Assembly (NCBI GenBank): GCA_029855985.1
Contig: JAGSHR010000066.1
Span: 1 to 5,707 of the forward strand
DNA length: 5,707 bases
DNA from: Candidatus Njordarchaeota archaeon
GTDB lineage: Archaea > Thermoproteota > JANJXX01 > Panguiarchaeales > Panguiarchaeaceae
Direction of reading: 5' to 3'
This document shows positions 1 through 5,468 of this stretch, in pieces. Position 1 is the stretch's first letter; every line of letters begins with the position of its first letter. The position numbers were made by a program, and so were the translations under genes. The notes beneath the pieces were generated by a model that saw only the letters and a list, made by a program, of their open reading frames with translations, was not told the origin of the DNA and searched no databases.

Positions 1-525
1 AATTATAAGCTCGCCAACTTTCCAGCCCTTAATCTTCTCATAAAACCACTCCTTCGAAAAGTCTAGCTCGAGATATTCCTCCCGAGGTTTTATGGTTATC
101 CTTACTTTCGAACCTTCGACCTTTATCAGCGTGGTCTTAACTCGTACAAATCTTCTCTCAACCGATGGCTTCTTCCTCTTCCTCTTTCCCTCCAAGTAGT
201 TTTTTTGCCAGCTCGCAAGGATCGAATACGCGGTCTTTATCGCTGAATCCACGTAATGCTTAGCGAAAAGCCACCCCACGAGAAGTTTATTTCTCAAGTT
301 TCTCCTGAACTCGTTAGTCTTAGGAAAGTATGGAATTAGACGGGTAGTCTCATAATACTTGTATCTTTCACTATCGATAAAATAACGATGCTTAACTTTC
401 TTTTCTTTCCAAGTCGTATTTTCCCAAATCTCTTCGATTGCACACTGCAGCACTCGCTGATATTCCTTGAGCAGCTCCTCGATGTTCCACTCGTACATCA
501 TCCTGTAGGTTAGGACGATTTTCAC
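1..525 (-). CDS. tnpB: TnpB, RNA-guided endonuclease of IS607/IS605 type (N-terminal 175 residues, runs off left edge)
   Basis: TnpB is the OrfB protein of IS605/IS607 elements; in studied cases it is an RNA-guided DNA nuclease related to Cas12 that helps the element persist. The frame is open from a GTG at 525 to position 1. The visible part is the N-terminal half: helical residues 1-100, a basic stretch (residues about 107-123, ending [14 protein letters not shown]), then a beta-rich segment with [27 protein letters not shown] and FSKEWF, all familiar in archaeal TnpB. The RuvC catalytic residues and the zinc finger lie beyond the edge, so intactness cannot be judged. The GTG overlaps the tnpA stop as GTGA, and GAGGAG at 534-539 sits 8 nt upstream, supporting this start and translational coupling to tnpA. 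Confidence 0.88.
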   Translation of the reverse strand, partial: MKIVLTYRMMYEWNIEELLKEYQRVLQCAIEEIWENTTWKEKKVKHRYFIDSERYKYYETTRLIPYFPKTNEFRRNLRNKLLVGWLFAKHYVDSAIKTAYSILASWQKNYLEGKRKRKKPSVERRFVRVKTTLIKVEGSKVRITIKPREEYLELDFSKEWFYEKIKGWKVGELII

Positions 526-1148
526 GCCTCAATCTCCTCGATGAGCTTTTTCACTCCTTCTCTGAGCTTTTTGTATTTATGAGAACGCATTCCGTATAGC
601 TTTCCTGCGAAGTGGCTGATTATTGTTATCAAGTCCTCGATTAGCTCCTCTCGAGGTGTCTTATCTTTCTCGTTGAGCACGATTATCTCTGCACCGTGTT
701 GCTTAAAGAAGAATTCGAGAGTCTTAAACCCGAATCTGGTGAGCCTATCGGGATACGTGACGACAACTTTACTCACTTTTCCTTTTGCGGCGAGTTCTAG
801 GAGTTTGCGGTAGTTTTTCCTGCTCTCGTTGAGTCCCGACCCAATGTCTTTGAGGATTTGGATTTGCCAGCCTCGCTCTCTCGCATATCGTTCGATGGTC
901 TTGATTTGTCTTTCCAGATCGTCCTTCTGGGTATTGCTGGAAACTCTTGCGTAACCGATGACCAGGCCATTTTCAGATGTTTCGCCGAGAATTCGTTTTA
1001 TTTCGCTTTCGGGGATTCTTCTTCTGCCTCCAGGCGTTCTGACGACTCGGATTTTTCCTTCTCTGTCCCACCTTTGGATTGTTTTCGGGTGGGCTCCGAG
1101 TATTTCACTTGCTTGCTTGAGTGTATAAAGTTTTTCTTTTATTACCAT
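522..1148 (-). CDS. tnpA: IS607-family serine recombinase TnpA (MerR-like HTH plus resolvase domain)
   Basis: This recombinase catalyses excision and insertion of IS607 elements through a serine-DNA intermediate. Residues 7-50 form a MerR-like DNA-binding domain ([20 protein letters not shown], then [13 protein letters not shown]). The resolvase domain starts near residue 62 with [11 protein letters not shown]; by alignment to gamma-delta resolvase the nucleophile is Ser70 with Arg68, and YPDRLTR supplies Arg135 and Arg138. All expected catalytic residues are present and length (208 aa) is normal, so it looks intact. The C-terminal coil is rich in Lys/Glu. I chose ATG 1148: an in-frame GTG lies 18 bp upstream at 1166 (214 aa), but the TATA box would place the transcript start at about 1148-1150. 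The gene overlaps tnpB by 4 bp. Confidence 0.93.
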   Translation of the reverse strand: MVIKEKLYTLKQASEILGAHPKTIQRWDREGKIRVVRTPGGRRRIPESEIKRILGETSENGLVIGYARVSSNTQKDDLERQIKTIERYARERGWQIQILKDIGSGLNESRKNYRKLLELAAKGKVSKVVVTYPDRLTRFGFKTLEFFFKQHGAEIIVLNEKDKTPREELIEDLITIISHFAGKLYGMRSHKYKKLREGVKKLIEEIEA

Positions 1149-1160
1149 ATGCTCATATTT

Positions 1161-1190
1161 AATCACAAAAATATTTAAAGGTTTCGCTTG
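1161..1190 (-). promoter_or_regulatory. TATA box and BRE of tnpA, predicted leaderless transcript
   Basis: On the minus strand CGAAAC (1186-1181) is followed by CTTTAAATAT (1180-1171), a good archaeal BRE plus TATA box. TTTAAATA is centred near 1175.5; the usual 26-27 bp spacing puts the transcription start at about 1149, almost on the tnpA ATG at 1148. This argues for a leaderless mRNA and against the upstream GTG at 1166, which would not be transcribed. Confidence 0.6.
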
Positions 1191-1433
1191 AAAAGAACAG
1201 TTTCGTAAGGCATTGGTGGTATCATATCTTATACAATAGCTTCTAGAGTACGAAAAGGAAATCTACTACTTGATTAATCATTTTTTATCTCATAAATACC
1301 ACTTAGTAAAAACCTTACTCTCGAAATCGTTGCGATATTTTAAGCGCGAATTTGGTAAAAATCAAAGATGAAAATAAGACTGAAGGCTAAATCAGACATT
1401 TTGCGAGTCAGAGTTAACTCCAAAACCAAAATG
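1191..1433. other. Intergenic stretch without a recognisable gene
   Basis: Between the tnpA promoter and the next promoter I see no convincing protein or known RNA gene. It contains two perfect 10-bp palindromes, TGATTAATCA (1271-1280) and GAGTTAACTC (1411-1420), and several AT-rich blocks. The upstream end of the IS607 element should lie somewhere here or just left of here, but IS607 leaves no inverted repeat or target duplication to mark it. A 37-codon open frame (1368-1481) was considered and rejected. Confidence 0.5.
1411..1420. promoter_or_regulatory. Perfect 10-bp palindrome upstream of a TATA box (possible operator or activator site)
   Basis: GAGTTAACTC equals its own reverse complement, is preceded by another GAGT (1405-1408), and ends 13 bp before the TATA box at 1434-1441. 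That is where archaeal activators commonly bind. A role is only inferred; 10-bp palindromes also arise by chance in AT-rich DNA. Confidence 0.25.
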
Positions 1434-1445
1434 TATAAATACTAT
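1425..1445 (+). promoter_or_regulatory. TATA box for the predicted structured RNA
   Basis: TATAAATA at 1434-1441, preceded by the purine-rich CCAAAATG, is a near-consensus archaeal TATA box. Its centre (about 1437.5) plus 26-27 bp predicts transcription from about 1464 on the plus strand. The 16-bp terminal helix of the predicted RNA begins at 1466, so promoter and structure agree to within a base or two without adjustment. Confidence 0.5.
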
Positions 1446-1457
1446 GAATGGTATATA

Positions 1458-1636
1458 TTCTATTGGAGAATAAGCAAGTAAGACAGAAGGCTTGCTTTCG
1501 TGGTTTCAATTTGGAAATAAGTCGAATGCTGCATCAGAGCATTCTGGTAACAGATGTAATGGTGTGGGTTCGATTTACGACTGGGTTGTTTCTGCGAGTT
1601 TAGTCTGTTAAGTTACTTGTTTATTCTCTTTCTATT
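1458..1636. repeat. 16-bp terminal inverted repeats with 7-bp flanking direct repeats (MITE-like)
   Basis: GAGAATAAGCAAGTAA (1466-1481) and TTACTTGTTTATTCTC (1613-1628) are inverted repeats differing at one position. TTCTATT occurs at 1458-1464 and again at 1630-1636, exactly abutting the unit 1465-1629 on both sides. Terminal inverted repeats plus an abutting direct repeat are the hallmark of a small non-autonomous transposon with a 7-bp target duplication. No transposase family can be assigned, and the flanks are low-complexity T/A-rich DNA where a 7-bp match is less surprising. The same inverted repeats form the outer helix of the predicted RNA. Confidence 0.4.
1465..1629 (+). ncRNA. Predicted structured RNA (~165 nt) of unrecognised family; MITE is the alternative
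   Basis: Read on the plus strand, this segment folds on itself along most of its length. Helices from outside in: 1466-1481 with 1613-1628 (16 bp, one G-U); 1483-1487 with 1604-1608 (5 bp); 1489-1495 with 1594-1600 (7 bp, three G-U); 1514-1520 with 1586-1592 (7 bp, one G-U); 1521-1524 with 1578-1581 (4 bp). Inside is a hairpin, AATGCT/AGCATT at 1525-1530 and 1538-1543 with loop GCATCAG, and a small CTG-GTAA-CAG hairpin (1544-1553) with a GNRA-type loop. A TATA box at the right distance upstream and a pyrimidine-rich tract downstream suggest its own transcription unit. I see no match to SRP RNA, RNase P RNA, tRNA, 5S or box guide RNAs. Flanking direct repeats leave open that this is a transposed element. 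No protein frame of note lies inside. Confidence 0.45.
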
Positions 1637-1655
1637 CTTCTTGTTGCTGTTTTCT
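1629..1655 (+). terminator. Pyrimidine-rich tract, possible terminator of the structured RNA
   Basis: Just after the terminal helix the plus strand is almost purely pyrimidine (TTTCTATTCTTCTTG, then CTGTTTTCT). Archaeal RNA polymerase terminates at T-rich stretches without needing a hairpin. There is no run longer than four T, so the signal is moderate. Part of this tract is also the right copy of the flanking direct repeat. Confidence 0.3.
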
Positions 1656-1689
1656 AACGAGTTCTTCTTATGTAATTTATGAGTATAGA

Positions 1690-2880
1690 CTAGAATGCTA
1701 ACGCTTGCTCTAGATCATTAATTAAATCGTTCTTGTCCTCTATTCCTACCGATAAGCGGATAAGACCTTCTGTTATTCCTATTTTGTCTAATTCTTCCTT
1801 TGGGATACTTGCATGTGTCATTGTAGCTGGATGTTCTGCTAAAGATTCAACTCCACCTAAGCTTTCAGCCAGAAGGAAGATGTTTAACCTTTCCAAGAAT
1901 TTCTTTGCTGCTGGAAGGCCTCCTTTTATCTCAAAAGTAACAATGCCTCCAAAACCAGACATTTGCTTCTTGGCTAATTCGTGCTGTGGATGGCTCTCCA
2001 ATCCGGGATATATCACTCTCTTAACTTTTGGATGATTTTCTAGGAAGTACGCTACTGCTTTTGCATTTTCTTCGTGTGTTCTCATTCGAATTGCCAATGT
2101 TTTAATGCCCCTAATGACAAGATAGCTGTCAAAAGGACTTTGAATTGCACCTACTGCGTTTTGAATAAACTTTAGTTTTTCAAAAAGCTCATCGTTTGAT
2201 ACCATTACAGTTCCACCAACTACATCACTGTGCCCTGCTATATATTTTGTAGTGCTATGAACTACGATATCTGCTCCTAAATCTAATGGTTTTTGAAAGA
2301 AAGGTGATGCGAAAGTATTATCCACAACCACTAGAATATTCTTCTCTTTGGCAACCTCTGATATCTCTCTAATATCACATAACTTCAGTAACGGATTTGT
2401 AGGTGTCTCTAACCAGATAAGTTTAGTTTTTGGTTTTATTGCTTTCCTAACGTTGTTTGTATCTCTTGCATCAACAAAGTCAAAGTTTATACCGAATTTC
2501 TGAAATACGCTGTTGAATAGTCTTTTTGTACCACCATACAAATCATCGAATGCAATAACATGGTCACCGCTTTGAAGTAATGCGAGAAGTATGCTGGCTT
2601 CAGCTGCAAGGCCAGAACTAAACGCTAATGCAAATTTTGCATTTTCCAGGGCTGCTAATTTCTTTTCTAGGGCGTCTCTTGTTGGGTTTGCGGTTCTTGA
2701 ATATTCGTATCCCCCAGTTGGTTTATCTACTTCTTTTCGTGCAAAAGTGGTTGATAGATGTATTGGAATTACTACGTCACCACTTGTTTCAAAATTAGGT
2801 TCCTCTCCAATATGTATTGCACTGGTGGAAAAACCTCTATTTTTTATCTTCTTGTTCTTATCCAAGTTCATCAACCTCAT
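1690..2880 (-). CDS. Cystathionine gamma-lyase / gamma-synthase family PLP enzyme
   Basis: A cytosolic fold-type I PLP enzyme of the Cys/Met metabolism family, full length (396 aa; family 380-400). Seen: YSRTANPTR (Tyr60 and Arg62, which reach the cofactor phosphate of the neighbouring subunit), DLYGGT (Tyr115, stacks on PLP), ETPTNPLL, VVVDNTF (Asp187, pyridine nitrogen), HSTTKYIAGHSDVVGG (Lys212, Schiff base), SLGGVESLAEHP (Glu345) and GLIRLSVGIE (Arg375, substrate carboxylate). Glu345 fits cystathionine gamma-lyases and gamma-synthases alike. Placement directly after a cystathionine beta-synthase-like gene favours gamma-lyase (cystathionine to cysteine, 2-oxobutyrate and ammonia); O-acyl-homoserine sulfhydrylation or gamma-synthase activity is possible. 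ATG 2880 overlaps the upstream gene by 23 bp and has no clear Shine-Dalgarno; ATG 2871 (14-bp overlap) is an alternative. Expression is probably coupled to the upstream gene. Confidence 0.92.
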   Translation of the reverse strand: MRLMNLDKNKKIKNRGFSTSAIHIGEEPNFETSGDVVIPIHLSTTFARKEVDKPTGGYEYSRTANPTRDALEKKLAALENAKFALAFSSGLAAEASILLALLQSGDHVIAFDDLYGGTKRLFNSVFQKFGINFDFVDARDTNNVRKAIKPKTKLIWLETPTNPLLKLCDIREISEVAKEKNILVVVDNTFASPFFQKPLDLGADIVVHSTTKYIAGHSDVVGGTVMVSNDELFEKLKFIQNAVGAIQSPFDSYLVIRGIKTLAIRMRTHEENAKAVAYFLENHPKVKRVIYPGLESHPQHELAKKQMSGFGGIVTFEIKGGLPAAKKFLERLNIFLLAESLGGVESLAEHPATMTHASIPKEELDKIGITEGLIRLSVGIEDKNDLINDLEQALAF

Positions 2881-4033
2881 CTATAGACGATATGTACCCA
2901 TTTTTCAATAACCATTTATCGTTGAATATTTTATTTAAGTAATTTCGCCCAGTATCTGGAAGAATCACAACGATGTTTTTCTCTTCGTCGATGTCTTTCG
3001 CAATTTTGAGAGCCGCATACACAGCAGCACCAGATGAACCACCTGCTAATATCCCCTCAACTCTCGCTAGTTTCCTTGCCATCAAGAATGCGTCCTTATC
3101 ACTTACAACTACTATCTCGTCAATTAAGTTCATGTCAAGAGTGGACGGAATAAAATCTTCTCCTATTCCTTCGACTTGATAAGGATACACTTCTCCTTTC
3201 TCTCTATAAAACTCATGATGATATAGAGAACCTTCAGGGTCTACTCCCACAATACGAATTTTTGGATTCTTTTCTTTAAGAAAACGGGCAGTTCCTGTAA
3301 TTGTTCCGCCTGTGCCCATTCCCGCGACAAGAATGTCTATTTTCCCTTTAGTTTGACGCCAAATTTCTGGCCCTGTTGTTCTGTAATGGGCTTCTGGGTT
3401 GGCTGGATTGAAATACTGATTTGGAATGAATACATGTCTATATTGTATGTCTGTATCAAGAATTTTTTGAAGTGATGAAACATCATCCTTGTCAACCAAC
3501 TTTTGAATGTCCCGAACAATCTTTCTGAGGTCTTTTCTATTTGGTTTTCTTCCCAGTTTGGATATCTCTTTTGCGATGATTTTAGCAACATTCACATAAT
3601 ATCTTGGATCTTCTGGTGAAACCGCAGTTGGTGTTATTACAACAAATGCACCGTATGCTCTCAAAATATTGATTTTATTTACACTCATCTTGTCAGGAAT
3701 CGTGCAAATTAACGGATAATTCCTCAGAACTGCAACTAACGCTAAACCAATACCTGTGTTCCCAGATGTGGGTTCAATAAGCACATCTCCTGGATTAAGT
3801 ACCCCCGCCTTCTCTGCGGCATTTATCATAGCCAGCCCTATTCTATCCTTTACACTACCCCCGGGGTTAAACATCTCTAGTTTAGCATATATTCTCGCTT
3901 TTAGTCCTTTAGCTATCCTATTGAGCCTCACAAGAGGTGTATCTCCAATTAACTCTAGAATATTGTTGTAAACTATTTCATGACTTTTTATCTCATCACG
4001 ATTTGTTTGCTCCACTAAATTTGAACTTACCAT
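2858..4033 (-). CDS. Cystathionine beta-synthase-like PLP enzyme (cysteine synthase family) without CBS domains
   Basis: A fold-type II PLP enzyme that joins serine and homocysteine to cystathionine, or makes cysteine from an activated serine and sulfide. From ATG 4033 it has 391 aa. Seen: NPGGSVKDR (Lys62, Schiff base), EPTSGNTG (89-94, substrate carboxylate loop), GMGTGGTITG (238-247, phosphate loop), VGVDPEGS, VEGIGEDFIPSTLD, GILAGGSSGAA and PDTGRNYLNKIFNDKW. VDPEGS, the VEGIGxDFIP segment and RNY..K...D.W resemble cystathionine beta-synthases (human CBS included) more than short cysteine synthases. Residues about 157-200 are a charged stretch with no counterpart in human CBS as I recall it. 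The C-terminal regulatory CBS-domain pair is absent. I preferred ATG 4033 to GTG 4042 (394 aa) because that GTG lies in a GTGAT Shine-Dalgarno core 4 nt before the ATG. First gene of an operon with the overlapping gamma-lyase-type gene. Confidence 0.9.
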   Translation of the reverse strand: MVSSNLVEQTNRDEIKSHEIVYNNILELIGDTPLVRLNRIAKGLKARIYAKLEMFNPGGSVKDRIGLAMINAAEKAGVLNPGDVLIEPTSGNTGIGLALVAVLRNYPLICTIPDKMSVNKINILRAYGAFVVITPTAVSPEDPRYYVNVAKIIAKEISKLGRKPNRKDLRKIVRDIQKLVDKDDVSSLQKILDTDIQYRHVFIPNQYFNPANPEAHYRTTGPEIWRQTKGKIDILVAGMGTGGTITGTARFLKEKNPKIRIVGVDPEGSLYHHEFYREKGEVYPYQVEGIGEDFIPSTLDMNLIDEIVVVSDKDAFLMARKLARVEGILAGGSSGAAVYAALKIAKDIDEEKNIVVILPDTGRNYLNKIFNDKWLLKNGYISSIDEVDELG

Positions 4034-4080
4034 TTTAATCACTTTTTATAACATCGTTATATTATGTTTTAAATTTATGG
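4034..4080 (-). promoter_or_regulatory. Promoter and ribosome binding site of the transsulfuration operon
   Basis: On the minus strand an ATAAATTTAA block (4078-4069) can serve as TATA box, predicting a start near 4046-4049, just before GTGAT (4042-4038). GTGAT matches the archaeal anti-Shine-Dalgarno core and is 4 nt from ATG 4033, the same spacing as the GGTGAT motif at 4102. Other AT-rich options (TTATAAAAA at 4052-4044, TAATATAA at 4064-4057) exist, so the exact TATA box is uncertain. Confidence 0.4.
4067..4079 (+). promoter_or_regulatory. Candidate plus-strand TATA box in the divergent region
   Basis: TTTTAAATTTATG at 4067-4079 reads as a TATA box on the plus strand too; a centre near 4072 predicts a start at about 4099, just before GGTGAT (4102-4107) and a 10-codon ORF. 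The same block may drive the minus-strand operon, which would make it a shared divergent promoter. Evidence is spacing only. Confidence 0.25.
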
Positions 4081-4111
4081 AAAATTTTGCCAACTTACAT
4101 TGGTGATAATC

Positions 4112-4144
4112 ATGCTATTACACGAGCCAACGGATTTTCAATAG
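4112..4144 (+). CDS. Possible 10-codon leader ORF upstream of fprA
   Basis: ATG 4112 to TAG 4142-4144 encodes MLLHEPTDFQ. It is preceded at 4 nt by GGTGAT, a full archaeal Shine-Dalgarno core and the best one in this intergenic region, and by a TATA-like block at the right distance. It ends 45 bp before the fprA start. It could be a leader peptide, a small protein, or chance. I know no homologue; a peptide this short cannot be judged from sequence. Confidence 0.22.
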   Translation: MLLHEPTDFQ

Positions 4145-4189
4145 ATATTTATCTTAGATATAGTAATAAAATAGCGAGATGAGTTTAAA
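4136..4189 (+). promoter_or_regulatory. fprA upstream region: TATA-like block, short repeats and Shine-Dalgarno
   Basis: GAGATGAG (4176-4183), 6 nt before ATG 4190, is a good Shine-Dalgarno and fixes the fprA start. GATATTTATC (4144-4153) could be its TATA box, predicting a start near 4173. The same spot holds an inverted repeat AGATA-tt-TATCT (4143-4154) and a direct repeat TAGATAT (4142-4148 and 4155-4161). A regulator binding these would overlap the TATA box and probably repress; that is inference. Confidence 0.35.
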
Positions 4190-5386
4190 ATGGTTGTTCG
4201 TGAGATAAAACCAAATATTTATTTCGTAGGTGCTATCGATTGGGATAGACGGTTGTTTGATGAACTAATACCTTTGCCAGATGGCACAAGTTATAATGCA
4301 TACCTGATAAAAGGTAGCAAAAAGACAGCACTTATAGATACAGTGGATCCATCTATGGAGAGCGAGCTTATAGAGAATCTTCAAGAGCTTAAAATTGAAA
4401 GAATCGACTATGTCATTTCAAATCATGCAGAGCAAGACCATTCGGGTGCAATTCCTAAGGTGCTTGAGCTATATCCTGAGGCTAGGGTTGTAACTAACCC
4501 AAAATGTAAGGATATGCTGATGGATTTACTTCTGGTACCTGAAGACAAATTCATGACAGTAAATGACGGTGATGTCTTATCATTGGGTGACAAAACACTC
4601 GAATTTATTTTGACACCATGGGTCCATTGGCCTGAGACTATGTTAACTTATTTGAGGGAAGATAAGATATTGTTCACATGCGATTTCCTAGCTTCTCATA
4701 TTGCAACAAGCGATTTATTTGTAACAGATGAAGCAAAGGTATACGAGGCCGCTAAGCGATACTACGCGGAGATTATGATGCCTTTCGCAACAATGATTAA
4801 GAAACATCTAGAAAAAATCGAGCACTTGGATGTTGACATGATTGCTCCAAGCCATGGCCCAATTTACCCTAGACCAGAGTTTATTATAGATGCCTATAAA
4901 GAATGGGTCTCTGATAAGGTGGATAACAAAGTAGTTATAGTCTACGTTTCGATGCATGGTAGCACTGCAAAAATGGTTCACCACTTGGTAAATCTGCTGA
5001 TTGAACGGGGTATAACAGTAAAACAGTTTAATCTAACTAAGACCGATATAGGTGAACTCGCTATGTCATTAATTGATGCTGCCACTCTTGTAGTTGCTTC
5101 ACCCACACTCCTAACTGGTCCTCATCCAAGCGTTGTGTACGCTGCATACTTGGCTAACCTTTTGAGACCGAAATTAAAATTTGCAACTGTGATCGGCTCT
5201 TACTCTTGGGGCGGTCGAATGATAGACATAATAAAAGGAATGGTCCCTAACTTAAAAGTAGAATTGCTTGAGCCTGTGTTAATAAAAGGTTATCCAAAAC
5301 CCAGAGATTTCAAGGCCCTAGAAGAATTAGCGGATAAAATCCTCGAAAAACATAAATTGTTAAACCTTACCAAATCTGAAAAATAG
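4190..5386 (+). CDS. fprA: A-type flavoprotein FprA (diiron F420H2 oxidase or flavo-diiron O2/NO reductase)
   Basis: A soluble two-domain flavo-diiron protein of 398 aa, the normal class A length. Residues 1-245 form a metallo-beta-lactamase fold with every diiron ligand: His79, Glu81, Asp83 and His84 in NHAEQDHSG, His146 in PWVHWPE, Asp165 in FTCDF and His222 in PSHGPIY. Residues 248-390 are a flavodoxin domain; VYVSMHGSTAKM holds the FMN phosphate and GSYSWGG contacts the flavin. No rubredoxin or NAD-dependent reductase domain is attached, so an outside donor is needed. In methanogens, homologues use reduced F420 to reduce O2 to water; in other anaerobes rubredoxin delivers electrons and NO may be the substrate. 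Donor and substrate cannot be read from the sequence. It is transcribed divergently from the transsulfuration operon, apparently as a single gene. No strong terminator is visible in the short gap after it. Confidence 0.94.
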   Translation: MVVREIKPNIYFVGAIDWDRRLFDELIPLPDGTSYNAYLIKGSKKTALIDTVDPSMESELIENLQELKIERIDYVISNHAEQDHSGAIPKVLELYPEARVVTNPKCKDMLMDLLLVPEDKFMTVNDGDVLSLGDKTLEFILTPWVHWPETMLTYLREDKILFTCDFLASHIATSDLFVTDEAKVYEAAKRYYAEIMMPFATMIKKHLEKIEHLDVDMIAPSHGPIYPRPEFIIDAYKEWVSDKVDNKVVIVYVSMHGSTAKMVHHLVNLLIERGITVKQFNLTKTDIGELAMSLIDAATLVVASPTLLTGPHPSVVYAAYLANLLRPKLKFATVIGSYSWGGRMIDIIKGMVPNLKVELLEPVLIKGYPKPRDFKALEELADKILEKHKLLNLTKSEK

Positions 5387-5468
5387 GTACACTATCACCT
5401 CTATTATTCCTTTATGTATTTGCATTTATTGCATCGTAAGCTAGTTTGTGTATTATCCTTTCTTGGAG

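Larger units (their letters stand above)
1..1190 (-). mobile_element. IS607-family insertion sequence (partial, left side of window)
   Basis: The segment carries the diagnostic IS607 gene pair in the usual order on the minus strand: a small serine recombinase with an N-terminal MerR-like helix-turn-helix (tnpA), then an overlapping tnpB. IS607 elements normally have no terminal inverted repeats and make no target duplication, so the boundary upstream of tnpA cannot be set from sequence alone; 1190 is only the outer edge of the tnpA promoter. The tnpB-distal end, where the guide (omega) RNA and the element end normally lie, is outside the window. By eye the segment has more G+C than the AT-rich genes to its right, which fits acquisition by transfer. 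Confidence 0.85.

Noticed and set aside
858..1178. Plus-strand open frame opposite tnpA.
   Set aside because: It mirrors the codons of a clearly recognised recombinase and has no family features or promoter of its own.
1271..1280. Perfect palindrome TGATTAATCA.
   Set aside because: Isolated, AT-rich and not placed near any convincing promoter; chance is sufficient.
1368..1481. 37-codon ORF starting MKIRLKAKSDILRVRV, with an AT-rich block about 28 bp upstream.
   Set aside because: No Shine-Dalgarno, no recognisable family, composition dominated by Lys/Arg and Tyr, and it runs through the TATA box and into the outer helix of the predicted RNA. Probably a chance frame.
1483..1524. ACAGAAGGCTTGC and GGAAATAAGTC, which recall conserved strings of RNase P RNA.
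   Set aside because: They occur in the wrong order for RNase P RNA (the ACAGA string should be near the 3' end), do not pair as the P4 helix should, and the other conserved regions are missing.
1561..1581. GGGTTCGATTTAC, which resembles a tRNA T-arm loop.
   Set aside because: The flanking bases form at best a 4-bp stem with two G-U pairs, and no acceptor stem, D-arm or anticodon arm can be built around it.
1465..1629. Archaeal SRP RNA, suggested by the rod shape.
   Set aside because: Too short (about 165 versus about 300 nt) and without the conserved helix 8 residues that bind SRP54.
3337..3591. 84-codon minus-strand frame inside the cystathionine beta-synthase-like gene, over the extra-residue region.
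   Set aside because: The in-frame beta-synthase reading carries conserved motifs on both sides, and the alternative frame shows none, so neither a frameshift nor a nested gene is supported.
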